Shown piece by piece: positions 34,591-46,371 of a DNA stretch of 64,000 bases (its first letter is position 1; every line of letters starts with the position of its first letter). Origin of the DNA: Dioscorea cayenensis subsp. rotundata (taxonomy: Eukaryota; Streptophyta; Magnoliopsida; Dioscoreales; Dioscoreaceae); NCBI RefSeq assembly GCF_009730915.1, contig NC_052479.1, positions 29,017,610-29,081,609 of the forward strand, read 5' to 3'. The notes beneath the pieces are model-generated. The model did not search any database, had not been told where the DNA came from, and worked only from the letters and a program-made list of their open reading frames with translations. Both the position numbers and the translations under genes were made by a program.

Positions 34591-35118
34591 CCATCCATTG
34601 ATTTAACACCATTAATAGTCAACTTAACCATAGGGGCATGTAAGTAAATATAATTGATTTGTAAGGGTATACAAGCAAATATCATTTTTATGAGAGTATT
34701 TAAGTAAATTCATGATTTTATAGGGGTATGCAAGTAAAAACCCCTTTTTTAAATAATGGATAATTAATGGATATATATTTTATTTATTTAACTTAAATTA
34801 TTTTAATGGATTATTAATAAATAATATATTTATTTATTATTTAACTTAATTTTTTGAGTTGAATATACTTAATTTAAAATATTAAGAGAGATGAAGAGGG
34901 ATGAGAGAAAGAGAGAGAGAAGGGATGAAATGGTGGGATGAGTGGTATCCCATCAAATTGGTTGGACGCCACACATCCCATTTTCAGGGATGGGGGCCAT
35001 CCCCATCTAGTCCCATTCAGAAAACCAAACACATGGATGAGGCTGTAGTCTTGGATATCCCATCCCTATCCTAGGATATTCAGGCCATCAAACACTACCT
35101 AAGATGAAGAAGGCCGGT

Positions 35119-36049
35119 ACCAAAAAAAAGACCAAAAAATATATAATGCAAAAATCAGCACTGTCTAAAAAATATGCATGGATGAAGAAAGTAGATAATA
35201 TAGTAAAAAAATGACAAAAATATATAATTCAAAATTGGCACTGCCCATGAAATTATGCATGGATGAAGAAAGTAAATAAATAAAAAATATATTATTGCAC
35301 CAAAAAATCAAAAGTTGTGTACGGGTGAGAAAAAGACACCATGCTTGGATAGGGAAAAGTGCTTTGTGCTCTTACATAAGCATATAAAAAGGCATCTATT
35401 GGGCTCTTACATCAAGAAAAACAAACAACAAAAGCCATAATCAGATGATGGTTTCATAAAAAAAAATTGAACTGAGGCCATGTTTATATCATAAAAAAAA
35501 TTTAAAAATAACAATGAAAGGAGATGATGGAAGAGATTAAAAGGAGGGGAAAAAAAAAGCGAACCTCAAATAATTCAAAAGTTGTTGAGAAGTTTGGATT
35601 GCTCGTACTTTCTTCCCTTCCTATGATTGTAAGTGAAGAAGATACGAGGGGGCACTTTGTTTATATAGAATTTTTCTAATTCTAATTTTAATAGAAATAT
35701 AATTTTATTCGGATTTTGACATAAATAAATTAAAGAAGATAATTAAGAACAAAAGAAATAACTTTCAAAAAATAAATAATCTACCAATATCCGTTTTTTT
35801 GTTTTTAAATTCGGATAAATGTAAATAAATAAAACAAACCATGGTGGTGGTTAGAAAGGATTGGATTGAAAAATAAAAAAATAATAAATCCAAAAAAAAA
35901 GAGAGATAAATCCTTAAAGAATCTTTCAATATTTTTTTTTAAAAAAAGAATATATAAGAGATGGTTAGAATTTAAAATGGTTAAATTTTTAAAATTGAAA
36001 AAAAGTAAATATTTTTTTAAAATAATAATAATAATAAATCCGAAAAAAA
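35119..36049. other. Repeat-derived AT-rich sequence, no gene seen
   Basis: Short recurring phrases (ATATATAATGCAAAA, ATGCATGGATGAAGAAAGTA twice near 35176 and 35257) suggest decayed repeats. From about 35866 it is almost purely A-rich. The ORF at 35866-36330 is low-complexity and runs into the next element, so I do not accept it. Confidence 0.55.
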
Positions 36050-36058
36050 TAAAAAAAA

Positions 36059-38733
36059 CTGGAAATTATCAAAAACACCCCCAAAATTTGCAATATGCAC
36101 AAATTCTCCCTCAAAATTGGAATATCCATAAAAGCCCCTTCATTTTAAATATAATGATTTTTAAACCCCCCAAGCATCTAACGGTAATTGACATAGTTAA
36201 TTTTAAATTTTTTGGACAAAATTATCCCTTGCGTGGGAGGTTGTGGCAAGTGCGACATGGTTTGACTATAATGCCTTTGGATGCAATGATTTTTTCGCTT
36301 TTAGAGGAAGCAGTTTTTTCCTTTGTGTAATCATGAGAGAACACCATTACTGACACCGGTTATTTGCTATCATCGCCTCTTCAGCTTTTCCCATTCCAAA
36401 GTTGTCATTGCCTGGGCATCTTGTGAAGGACTAAAATTTCGTTCCACCATTATCTCGAAGGAGAACTCTCGCTCAACTCTTCGGCATTTCATCAGTTTGC
36501 GCTCTAAGGTATTAAGGTGAGGTGGACACCGTTGAAGAAGTTGTGTAGTTTTCTTTTGTTTTTACATTCTGTGTGTTGTTTTTGCCCGTTTGGTTTGTAA
36601 AGTATTATGTTAGAAAGAGAAATTTTTCGGTTGTTATGCAATCTCATTGTGATATGTAATGTTTATAATGTATGTTTCTCCTTTAATTTGATATGGTTGC
36701 ATTATGTAGTATTTAATTGTATCAGTTTAAGAAATGAGGTTTTTGTTTAAAATATGAGGTTTCTGTTTAAGAAATGAGTTTTTTGTTTAAAAAATGAGGT
36801 TTTTGTTTAACAAATAAGTTTTCTGTTTAAGAAATAAGTACATGCATTACTCTTCATGCTAACCTAAATTCTTTTGTTTGTAGTTATAATGTAATCATGC
36901 TAACCTAAATTCTTTTCCACAAACTTATTAAATTTTTCATGTAAATATCGTTGTCTCCATATAATAGAGAATGACCGTCTTTATGCTTGGTTGCCTTTGT
37001 TTAACTATCGATGTTTCTGTTTAACATATTGCGTTTTGCGTTTAAAAAGTGCTTAAATATCGTTATTTTTTTTTAAAGATGTACGAGTGGTCAGGATTAA
37101 TTGGTTTTTATATCCAGGATTAATTTGTCACGTAAATACCGGTTTTTCTGTTTAAATATCAATGTTTCTGTTTAAAAAATGAGCTTTCTGTTTAACAAAT
37201 GAGTTTTCAGTTTAAGAAATGAGTACATGCATTACTCTTCTTGCTAACCTAAATTCTTTTTTTTGTAGTTATAAGTTTGTTTGTAGTTATAATGTAATCA
37301 TGCTAACCTAAATTCTTTTCCACAAACTTAGTAAATTTTTCATGTAAATATCGTTGTCTCCATATAATAAAGATTGACCATCTTTATGCTAGGTTGCCTT
37401 TGTTTAACTATTGATGTTTTTGTTTAACATATTGCGTTTTGCGTTTTAAAAGTGTTTAAATATCGTTGTTTCTATTTAAAGATGTACGAGTGATCAGGAT
37501 TAATTGGTTTTTATACCCAGGATTAATTTGTCACATAAATACCAGTTTTTCTGTTTAAATATCAATATTTTTGTTTAAAAAATGAGTTTTCTGTTTAAGA
37601 AATGAGGTTTCTGTTAAAAAATATATAAGTTTTTTGTTTAAGAAATGAGTACATGCATTACTCTTCATGCTAACCTAAATTTTTTTGTTTATAGTTATAA
37701 GTTTGTCTGTAGCTATAATATAATTATACTAACATAAATTCTTTTCTACAAACTTATTAAATTTTTCATGTAAATATCATTATCTCCATATAATATAGAA
37801 TGGTTGTCTTTATGCTTAGCTGTCTTTTGTGGAAGGAAGGCTTGCCACACCGTCAGGGTCGTTCTGAGGTGGAATGGATACGCTCGTAGAATTAGAATAC
37901 CTGCTAAAATCAAAGAACTATACAACGACAAGAAAATTTAAGCGGAATTACCATCATTTTAAGCGAAAACATAACATTTAAACATAAAATAGAAATATAA
38001 GCTGAAAAATAACATTTAAATGGAAACTGGGATTAGACAAGGATAACAAAACAAAACTTATATTTTTGCTTTGTTTTAAGCGGAAACTAGAATAATTAAG
38101 CGAAAACATATACTTTTAAGAAGAAACTTGGATAATTAATCAATAATTAACTTCTACAACTATGCAAACATAAAGAAGAAGAACTTTACAATGAGAAATA
38201 ATCTACGTAAGAAATCTACTCTCATTCCCAAGAAGTCAGTGCCATGAACATTAGCACTCGTCACTCCCCTTTGTATCTAGCAATAGGGCAACAACTCTCC
38301 ATAGTAAACTTATATAAAAAAAAATTTGTTACTCTCTCTCGCAGGATGATCAAGGTGAGAGAAAGGTAGAGATTGTCACCTTATCGGGTAATCACGAGAA
38401 CTCCAATCGAACACACCAAATGGGGAAGAATTGAAAAACTCCAACAATCCAAGATGATATGAGTCTTCCAAACTTTATTTGAGAAAAAACAAAAAGAAAT
38501 GCAAAATGAATGAAAAAAAGTATGCAAAAAAGTTTGGCATGATGTGATTGGGCGGTTTTTTCCCACTATTTTTAAGGGCAACGATAAAATTTTATAACAT
38601 GGACCCAATCCTAGTGACCTACAAGGGGCAAAAAAAAGTGAAACAATAACTGAAGGCTGTCAGAGGTATTTAAAACTCACAGGGGTTGTTTGGGAAGTTT
38701 GAAATTCTTGAGGGGTAAACAGTAATTTTCCCT
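36059..38733 (+). mobile_element. Minisatellite-bearing Mutator-like element, member 1
   Basis: It is 2675 bp, flanked by the 9-mer TAAAAAAAA (36050-36058 and 38734-38742). The duplication is exact but low-complexity. The left end CTGGAAATTATCAAAAACAC and the right end (reverse complement AGGGAAAATTACTGTTTACC) match, end for end, the termini of the element at 61403-63910 in the opposite orientation. The shared subterminal text includes AATGATTTTTAAACCCCCCA and GGTTTGACTATAATGCC. The interior carries ~20-bp TTTCTGTTTAAGAAATGAG-type repeats and ~370-bp repeats. No transposase is present. The short ORFs at 36323-36520 and 38381-38608 are not recognised. Confidence 0.85.
36690..37800. repeat. Minisatellite plus ~370-420-bp direct repeats
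   Basis: Runs of GAGGTTTTTGTTTAAAAAAT-type units (about 36725-36840, 37150-37220 and 37560-37650) alternate with a longer repeated block (GCTAACCTAAATTC, then AAATATCGTTGTCTCCATAT, GTACGAGTG, then GGATTAATTGGTTTTTAT). The block appears near 36880, 37245-37290 and 37668. Confidence 0.88.
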
Positions 38734-38742
38734 TAAAAAAAA

Positions 38743-39779
38743 GAAAAAAGGAGAGATAAAGTCCCTAAAAATCTCCTAATACCCATCGATTTTTAAAAAA
38801 ATGATGATAAATCTGAGAAAAAAATATATCGGATTTTAAATAAAAAGGATATCGGATTTTAAATTTAAAGAGATATATATATATATCCAAGAATTATAAA
38901 AAAAATCATATTTATCATAAAATAATAATAAATAAATAAATCCGAAAAAAATTAAAAATAATAATAAATACAAAAAAAAGAGATAAATCTAAAACTTATT
39001 TAAAAAAAAAGAGGATTTTTATTTCTCCGTGGTTATGATTTGGGAAATGAAAAAAAAAACTACTGTGAAGATTCGGGAGGTGGTTAGGATCTAAAAAGAA
39101 ATTCACCAACAAAAAAAGGAAGAAAATAAAGGGTTGGACCTTTGATGGAGAGAAAAAGGAGAGCGAAAAAAGAAAGGGAGATACGAAGACGGGGGAGGGA
39201 AACGAAGAGCGAAGGAAAAGACGGAGACGAGGATAGGCGGAAGGCCAAAGAGAGGGAGAGGATAAATCGATTGGCAGCAAAACAAAGTACGGTCTTCTTC
39301 CTCACTAGAAAGCATATTTAGATGCATGCGTTCTTTTGGTTTCACTAGTTTATATTACACATGATGCCTATATCCCATGCATATATATATGTGTAATCCA
39401 CCTGCTCCATGACTTCCTTCTTTCCTTGGGTATATTAAAAAAAAAAATCTTATGGAGCCCGCCATTTACTTTGCTTTAAAATCACTCATATCATGTAAAA
39501 GTGGGACCCCTCATCCTTCATGTAATAGAGATGCATTTTAATTCTCTCTCCTTACTTACACGGGGTGTGAATATTAATTATAAATGAATGATGGCTCTCA
39601 TCTCTTTGTACATCCATAGGTCTTATTTATGTCTGCAAATTGCTATATAGCTCATGGTTCAAATGACATGGTGTTTGTTAGCAATGATTTCATTCTTTTA
39701 GAGATGTTTGCTTTCATAAAAAATTAATGATGTAAGTATTCATAGTTAATGAATGAGTAGAGGATGCTAGTGCTATGTT
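38743..39779. other. AT-rich, low-complexity sequence
   Basis: It continues the A-rich text interrupted by the element at 36059-38733 (AATAAATCCGAAAAAAAT-type phrases on both sides). A purine-rich stretch at 39110-39270 gives overlapping serine/phenylalanine-rich minus-strand ORFs that resemble no protein family. I see no gene. Confidence 0.55.
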
Positions 39780-40189
39780 GTCATATTTAAAAAAAAAATT
39801 GAGTCATGAAAAGGTGAAAAGTGAAATATTTGAGGACTTATACGAAAAATTGTAGCAAGATGAAACGTTGAAATTTTTTGGACTTATTTACAAAATTAGC
39901 AAAAGTGCAAAAATATGAAGATCTTGGATTTATTTTCAAAAATATGAAAATATGTGAGAAAAAAAGATGAATTTTGGGGTTTATATGCAAATTTTGATGA
40001 AATGTGAAAAAAGGGGAAAGTTAAAGGGCCTAGTTGCATAAATCCTTATATTCATAGGAATTCAAAGGGACAATGTGCAAAAATGTCAATAAAGGGGTTA
40101 AAATGCAAAAAAAAAGGGGGGAAAGAATAGGATTCTAGTTAAAATTGAGGGTAATATTGTAAATTTGCAGACCTACTTCCATAAACTCG

Positions 40190-40470
40190 TGCTGAGTCCA
40201 ATGTAGTGGTAGAGAGCTCTACTCGAGAGTTTCCTCATTACCTCTTGAGACTCTCTTGAGTGAGTGAAAAATATTTTGAAGACCACAAAGTCTTCCTCAG
40301 TCCAATGCAGTGGTAGAGAGCTCTCTTCGAGAGTTTTCACATTACCTCTTGAGACTCTCTTGAGTGAGTGGAAAATGTTATGAAGACTACAAGTCTTATA
40401 CTGAGTCCAATGTAATGGTAGAGAGCTCTTACCGTAGAGTTTCCTCATTACCTCTTGAGATTCTCTTGAG
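40190..40470. repeat. ~105-bp tandem array, about 3 copies
   Basis: This is the same unit as at 26713-27241, with boundaries at about 40245, 40349 and 40455. The GAGAGCTCT core and the CTTGAGTGAGTG end are conserved. Confidence 0.92.
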
Positions 40471-41199
40471 TGAGTGAAAATGACGATCACCACTCAAAAT
40501 TCACAAAATATTTCAAGTGAATTGACAAAAAACAATTCCTTGATAACGATAAAGGAAGAGGTTTCAGAAAGTGTGAGACACTTAGACTTCAAACTCTAAA
40601 ACTAAAAAAAATCAAGTTTATGATTCACAAACAAATGAGGATCACCACTCAAAATTCACAAAATATTCTTTAAAAAAAACAAGTCAAAGCAATCAAGTTA
40701 GTGACCGCATCATATGAATAGTCATGATTCAGAGATGATGAGACAAATGAGTTCAAAAATCTTGAGACATCGAAAGTCAAAGAGTAAAGAGCTTCATGAG
40801 TCTAAGACTAAAAGCTTCACAAGCGCGAAATGCCGGGGTTTTAAAAAAAATCTAAATCAAATAAAATCAAGTTTGTGATTGACAAACATAGAGAAGTCAT
40901 AACTTGAAATCCAGTTGATATTCAAGATGCAAGCAAGAAAAATAAGACCAAGGTCAAAAAAGTCAAAGGAGATATCCTCAGCGTGATCTTCGGCGAAAAG
41001 TTAGGATAAAACAAAGTCAAAATAGACTCAAATTATGTAAAGCTAGAGAGAAATTAGGGAAGTAGAATCATGAGAGTTAGAGTTTTCTAATCTTTGTATT
41101 CTCAATCAAATTTATGTAATTGATTAAATTAATCTCATACTTGTTGCTTCTCATTCACACTTTGTTCTTAATCGGATGTTCCTATGCATTGGTCTAGGG

Positions 41200-44100
41200 T
41201 AATTAACATTAGAGGCTTGCCTCTTATGGAAGTCATGAACTCACAAACCCTTCAAGTATAAAAAAATTTAAATTTGATTTGTGATCCATATTTTCAACTA
41301 GTCAATCTAATTAAAATCTGGGTAAGAACTAAAGGAGCCCATCTACCTTGTCATCATTCCAATAAGGTAGCGATGAGACATGAAGCATTGACATTTCTTT
41401 ATCAATATCTTTCTCACACTTAATTTTAAAGATGGGAGAGAAGCCGATCCCACCCGGCGTGCCAGATTTTGTGGGCTCTTTTTATTCTCACCCGGCCTTT
41501 TATTAGGATTGACCGGCTTAAGAATTATAGGTCACAAATCAAACTTTACTTTTTTATGGACATCAAGGGATTGCGGGTTAATAACTTTTATTAAGGGCAA
41601 GCCCCTAATGTTAGTTACCCTAGACATTGTCATAGGAACCTCTGATTAAAAAAATAAGTCTGAACAAGGAAACAAATCATGACAAATAAGTTTTATTCAC
41701 TTCAATAAACATGAATTCATAGACTTCATTTAAAGTACAAGAAGTTTGAAATTTAATGATTTTGACGCAATAATAATTTTAGCCTTTTATCTCTTTCCGA
41801 CTATTTCACCGAAAAAGAGCGCTTTTTTACTTTTGTTAACTTTTGGTCTTCGTCAACTGTTGAAATATGCATCTTGAACATGATTTGGAAACTTGTGAAC
41901 TTGTGTATTGGATATTTGAATTTGCATCTTGGATTTGATTTGGAACTTGATTTGATTTTTCATAAGCTTTAGCTTTCAGGTTTGTGAAACTTTTTGCAAC
42001 TTGTGAACTCTTCAACGCTTTAGCCTTCAGGTTGTTGAGCTTATTTGTTGATTTGTTTAAATCTTGGACATTTTATTTTGTATTTTTTTTTAATTTGGAA
42101 ATTGATTTGAATTTTTATAAGTTTCGGCTTTCATACTTGTGAAGCTTTCTTACAACTTGTGAACTCTTCAACGCTTTATCCTTGAGGCTGTTGAGCTCAT
42201 TTGTTGATTCATTTAAAACTTGGATATTTGATTTTGTATTTTTTTATTTGGAAATTTATTTGAATTTTTATAAGCTTTGGCTTTCATGCTTTTGAAGTTT
42301 TTTTACAACTTATGAACTCTTCAATGCTTTATCCTTGAGGTTGTTGAGCTCATTTGTTGATTTATTTGAAAATTATATCTTGGATATTTGAACTTATCTT
42401 GGATATTTTAGGTTGCATCTTGAATATTGATTGGATTTCAAGTTTTTGGGATCTCTATGTTGATGGATCACAAACTTGATTTGACTTTTCATAAGTTTCG
42501 GCTTTAATGCTTGTGAAAACTTTTTTTGTAGCTTGTGAACTCTTCAACACTTTAGCCTTGAGGCTGTTGACCTCATTGGTATGTTGGGCATTTAATTTGG
42601 ATTTCAAGTTGTGGATTTTCTCTGAATCACGAGCTTGAATGATTTTTTTTTTTTACTTTTGAAAAGCTTCAGCTTTTGTGCTTGTGAAGCTTCCTTTAGG
42701 TCTTGACTTGTGAATTTCTTTGAGTCTTTGACTTCTAATGTCTTGAGACTTCTGAGTTCAATTATCGAATCATCTGATTTTTTTTATGTCTCGACTTGTG
42801 AAACGCTTTGTGTCTTCACTTCTGATTCCTTCAGACTGCTGAGTTCATTTGTCGATTTATTTGATTTCTCTTTTATTTTTTTTGTGGGCTCCTCTTATTC
42901 TTACCCGGTCTTTAATTAGGATTGACCAATTAAAAATATGGATCACAAATCAAATTTTAATTTTGTTAAACTTCAAGGGATTGTGAGTTCATGACTTACA
43001 TAAGAGGCAAGCCTCTAATGTTAATTACCCTGGACATTTTCGTAGGAATCTCCTATTAAGAAAATGAGTGTGGACAAAGAAACAAATTATGACAAATAAA
43101 TTTTATTCATTTCAATAAACATGAATTCATAGACTTCATTGAAAGTATAAGAAGTTTGAAATTTAATCATCTTCACATAACAATGATTGTAGCCTTTTAT
43201 CTCCTTCCGACTATTTTGCCGGAAAGCGTGCTTTGACTTTTGTTGACTTTTGATCTTCATCAACAGTTGAAATATGCATCTTGAACATGATTTAGAAACT
43301 TGTGAACTTGTGTCTTTGATATTTGAATTTACATATTGGACTTGATTTAAAACTTGATTTGATTTTTCATAAGCTTCTATTTTAATGCTTGTGAAGCTTT
43401 TTTTGCAACTTCTAAACTCTTCAACGCTTTAGCCTTATGGTTGTTGAGCTCATTTGTTGATTCATTTAAAACTTGAACATTTGATTTTGCATCTTAGATT
43501 TAATTTAGATTTCAAGTTGTGAATTCTCTATGCTGAGGGATCACAAACTTGACTTGACTTTCCATAAACTACGGCTGTCATGCTTGTGAAGCTTTTTATG
43601 CAACTTGTGAACTCTTCAACACTTTAACCTTGAGGTTATTGCGGTTGTTGAACTCATCTGTTGATTTATTTGAAACTTGGAACTTGGATATTTGCATTTG
43701 TATTCTTTGATTTGATTTGGAACTTGATTTGACTTTTCATAAGCTTTGACTTTAATGCTTGTGAAGCTTTTTTACAACTTGCGAACTCTTCAACGCTTTA
43801 TCCTTCAGGTTGTTGAGCTCATTTGTTGATTCATTTGGAACTTGGTCTCTTGGACATTTGAATTTGCATTTTTTATTTGATTTGGAACTTGATTTGAATT
43901 TTCATAAGCTTTAGCTTTAAGGCTTGTGAAGTTTTTTTTTTTTACAACTTGTGAAATCTTCAACTCTTTACCTTGGACATTTGAATTTGTATCTTGAACA
44001 TTTGATTTTATCTTCGGTATTTGAGCTTGCATCTTAGATTTGATTGGATTTTTCAAGTTGTGGATTCTTTATGTTGATTAATCACAAACTTGATTTTTAC

Positions 44101-44560
44101 ATAATTCTGCTTTTGAAAACCTTCGGCTTTCATGCTTGTGAAACTCATTTCATGTTTTGACTTATGAAACTTTTTGAGTCTTTGACTTCTGATGTCTTGC
44201 GACTGTTGAGTTCAATTATCAAATCATTTATTTTTGACTTGTAAAACCCTTTGATTCTTGACTTTTGATATCATGTGACTATTGAGTTTTTCATCATTAA
44301 TTTGATTTTTTTTCTTGATTCTCATATGCTTTGAGCTTTAACTCACAGATCATCGAGGTGTGACTTTTTGTGTGATGGCTTTAGCATGCTTAGTCTTTAA
44401 CTCACACATCATCATTATGAGGACTTCGACATTTCATGCTTGTGGAGCCCTTATAACTTTGACTTGTGAAACTTTTTAAGCCTCTGATTTCCTTATATCT
44501 TAGAACTTTAAAGTTTCATTTGTCATTTAATTAAAATTACCAATCCATGACTCATTCGCC
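41200..44560. repeat. Complex direct/inverted repeats (AACTTGTGAACTCTTCAACGC type)
   Basis: Phrases such as AACTTGTGAACTCTTCAA, GCTTGTGAAGCTTT and TTGTTGAGCTCATTTGTTGA recur about every 150-220 bp. A longer block (GGGCTC, then TTATTAGGATTGACC, GGCAAGCC, then TAATGTTA, AAACATGAATTCATAGACTT) occurs near 41480-41880 and again near 42885-43280. Its complement occurs near 41200-41260. This is non-coding, and the ORFs at 42710 and 43805 are fragments of the repeat. Confidence 0.85.
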
Positions 44561-44816
44561 TTGTCGAGTCATGAACTTGGTTTTCTTTGTGATATTTGAA
44601 TATTTTTTTTTTTTTACTTTTTTTTGTTTACTAATGAATGACCCGTTCTTCCATGTGAGACATTCCTTCTTTCTTCTCTCTCTCTCTGTTTTTTTTTGTT
44701 GCCCAAAGAAAAGCTTTCTTTCATTTCATAAAACATCATTCTTTTATTTATTTTTTTTAACTCTAGAGTGTGCATGTTTTACATTAGACCACAATGACCT
44801 CTTTGTGAGCGTCAGG

Positions 44817-46130
44817 AGACGATGAAGAGGCTCCTCAAGGAGAAGGGTTGCCGTGCATTAGACATCACAGCAAGCTTCAAGGAAGTTCTTTAAGGGTCCG
44901 TTTGATTCGTTAAAGAAAACAGCACAAGCAGTACAATACAGTACAAATAGTTAAAGTATAGCACAAGTGCTTGTGCTGTTCTATGTTTGATTTTCATTGA
45001 ACAGTATGGAACACAAAATAGTAAATTACGATAATACCTTTTTATTATTCTATATTTATTTTATAATAAAAAACATACAATAATAGTTTATGAAAATCTT
45101 ATCAAATTTTACAACGCTCAACAACAACAATAAGTTAAAAAAATTAACATAATTTTAAAATATTTAATCCACAACCAACAAACTTTCATTAATATTTAAA
45201 TCCTAAAATATAAATAAATAGATATATAAATAAATAAATAAAATTTTGAATAGATAAATAAACAACTAAATTTTAAAAAGATAAATAAAAAGATAAATAA
45301 ATAAATAAAACAAAATAAATCATGTTATCACTTCTTAATGAGTATGTAATTTTAAATTTTAAATAGGGACAATTTTGTCATAAGTTGTCCTGTACTACAC
45401 AAGAATTTTTGTATCGTGGTTTTAGCGGTACAAAAAAATTAAGAAGTTGTGTTGTACCAATTGGGTAGTTTGTGCTGTACTCCCGTCCCATTTGTAAATC
45501 AAACGCATAACAATAGAAGTTGTCCTGTGTTGTCTCTCAAAATCTTGCGTATCAAACGGACCCTAAAGGTCTTCACCAATTCTTTCAGCTTGCTTGACTG
45601 TCAAGAGGCAATGGAGAGGCCCTCTCAAGGAGAACAGTCACCATGCATTAGACATCACGACTAGGTTCAAGAGTCTTTAGGAGTCTTCAATAGCCTATCC
45701 ACTTCTGTGACTGTCAAGGCGCAGTGGAGAAGCCCTCTCAAGGAGGGTAGGCGCCATGTATTAGACATCACGGCTAGCTTCAAGAAAGTTTTGTAAGAGT
45801 CTTCAATAGCCCTTCCACTTATAAGATTGTCAAGAGTCAATGGAGAGGCCTTCTCAGGGAGAGCAGTCGCCATGCATTGCACATCACAACTAGATTCAAG
45901 AAAGTTTTTTAAGAGTCTTCAATAGCCCATCCATTTCCGTGAGTGTCAAGGGGCAATGGAGAGACCCTCTCAAGGAGAGTAGTCGCCATGCATTGGACAT
46001 TACAACTAGCTTGAAGAAAGTTTTTTAAAAGTCTTTAATAGCCCATCTACTTCTATGACTGTGAAGAGGCAATGGAGAGGCCCCCTCGAAGAGAGCAATC
46101 ACCAAGCATTGGACCTCATTGTAAGCTTAT
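44817..46130. repeat. ~117-bp tandem array, about 6 copies, split by a MITE
   Basis: The unit contains GTCAAGAGGCAATGGAGAGG, CCTCTCAAGGAGA, CATGCATTAGACATCAC and a TTCAAGAAAGTTTT-AGAGTCTTCAATAGCCC end. Starts are near 45595, 45708, 45823, 45940 and 46057. A first partial unit at 44817-44890 is separated from them by the insertion at 44894-45563. Confidence 0.92.
44894..45563. mobile_element. Tourist-like MITE, TAA target duplication
   Basis: The ends are GGGTCCGTTTGATTCG and CGTATCAAACGGACCC, flanked by TAA at 44891-44893 and 45564-45566. It is 670 bp. Both sides contain GTACAA/TTGTAC-type motifs in inverted orientation, and the AT-rich core is built of AAATAAAT repeats. It interrupts the 117-bp array. 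Confidence 0.88.
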
Positions 46131-46371
46131 AGGGGGTTCTTATGAAATTAGCAAGATACCCCTCATCTTTGCTAAACCCCTTTTTCTTTTCTTTTTTTTC
46201 ACATTTATCAAATTTTGCAAATAAAGCCCAAACTTTCACACTTTCATATTTTCCTTGGCTTTTGCTGTTAAACCCCTCGAGCTTTCATATTTTCACACAT
46301 TTTCACAATTTTGCATATGTTTCAAATATTTCATCTTTTTTTTTACTTTATGCATGATAGATGAAGCATGC

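Larger units (their letters stand above)
28757..34744 (+). mobile_element. MULE-2: structurally complete 6-kb Mutator-like element with 9-bp target duplication
   Basis: It is 5988 bp, flanked by the exact 9-mer TTTTTTAAA at 28748-28756 and 34745-34753. The left end AGGAAAATTGCTTGCCTACC mirrors the right end (reverse complement GGGGTTTTTACTTGCATACC). The inverted similarity continues for over 100 bp: AAAATCAT, TTAAATAC, ATTTGCTTGTATACCC-like blocks. The transposase pseudogene is at 31075-33684. The stretch 28950-31060 holds a leader-like region, probably with introns, and a ~200-bp tandem duplication. 33700-34390 is 3' untranslated AT-rich sequence. Confidence 0.92.
28309..35099. mobile_element. 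Tourist/Harbinger-like MITE split by MULE-2
   Basis: The left end is GGTAGTGTTTGGATAGTGGG. The right end in reverse complement is GGTAGTGTTTGATGGCC. TAA flanks at 28306-28308 and 35100-35102. Ignoring the MULE leaves about 0.8 kb (28309-28756 plus 34754-35099). No coding sequence of its own is present. Confidence 0.8.
28145..35118. mobile_element. Possible small outer MITE, split by later insertions
   Basis: Left, GCCGGT... then ATGAGGTAGATGAACCTCAAA (about 28173-28196). Right, TTTGAAGTTTCATCTACCTCAT (about 28284-28305), then GAAGGCCGGT after the inner insertions (about 35108-35117). This forms a short inverted repeat with GCCGG-type ends. The two pieces are separated by the 28309-35099 element. 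Termini and target duplication are not certain. Confidence 0.4.
39780..46340. mobile_element. Large inverted repeat-rich element (inferred)
   Basis: The left part (about 39830-40180: TGTGAAAAAAGGGGAAAG, AGGGGTTAAAATGC) and the right part (about 46140-46340: AACCCCTTTTTC...TTCACATTT, GCTGTTAAACCCC) are roughly complementary. Just inside each lies a tandem array, 105 bp on the left and 117 bp on the right. Their units resemble each other in inverted orientation (CCAATG, CTCTC, CATTGCC/CATTACC, CTTGA blocks). The middle (40480-44790) consists of diverged direct and inverted repeats. No transposase and no clean termini or target duplication were found, so the element and its limits are inferred. 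Confidence 0.45.

Noticed and set aside
36690..37650. Regular short repeats that could suggest a CRISPR array
   Set aside because: The units are imperfect, contiguous and vary in length, with no unique spacers. They recur in a second transposon-like element with 9-bp duplications, and the sequence is plant nuclear DNA.
39084..39345. Ser/Phe-rich minus-strand ORFs
   Set aside because: They arise from a purine-rich stretch in three overlapping frames, without motif or homologue that I recognise.
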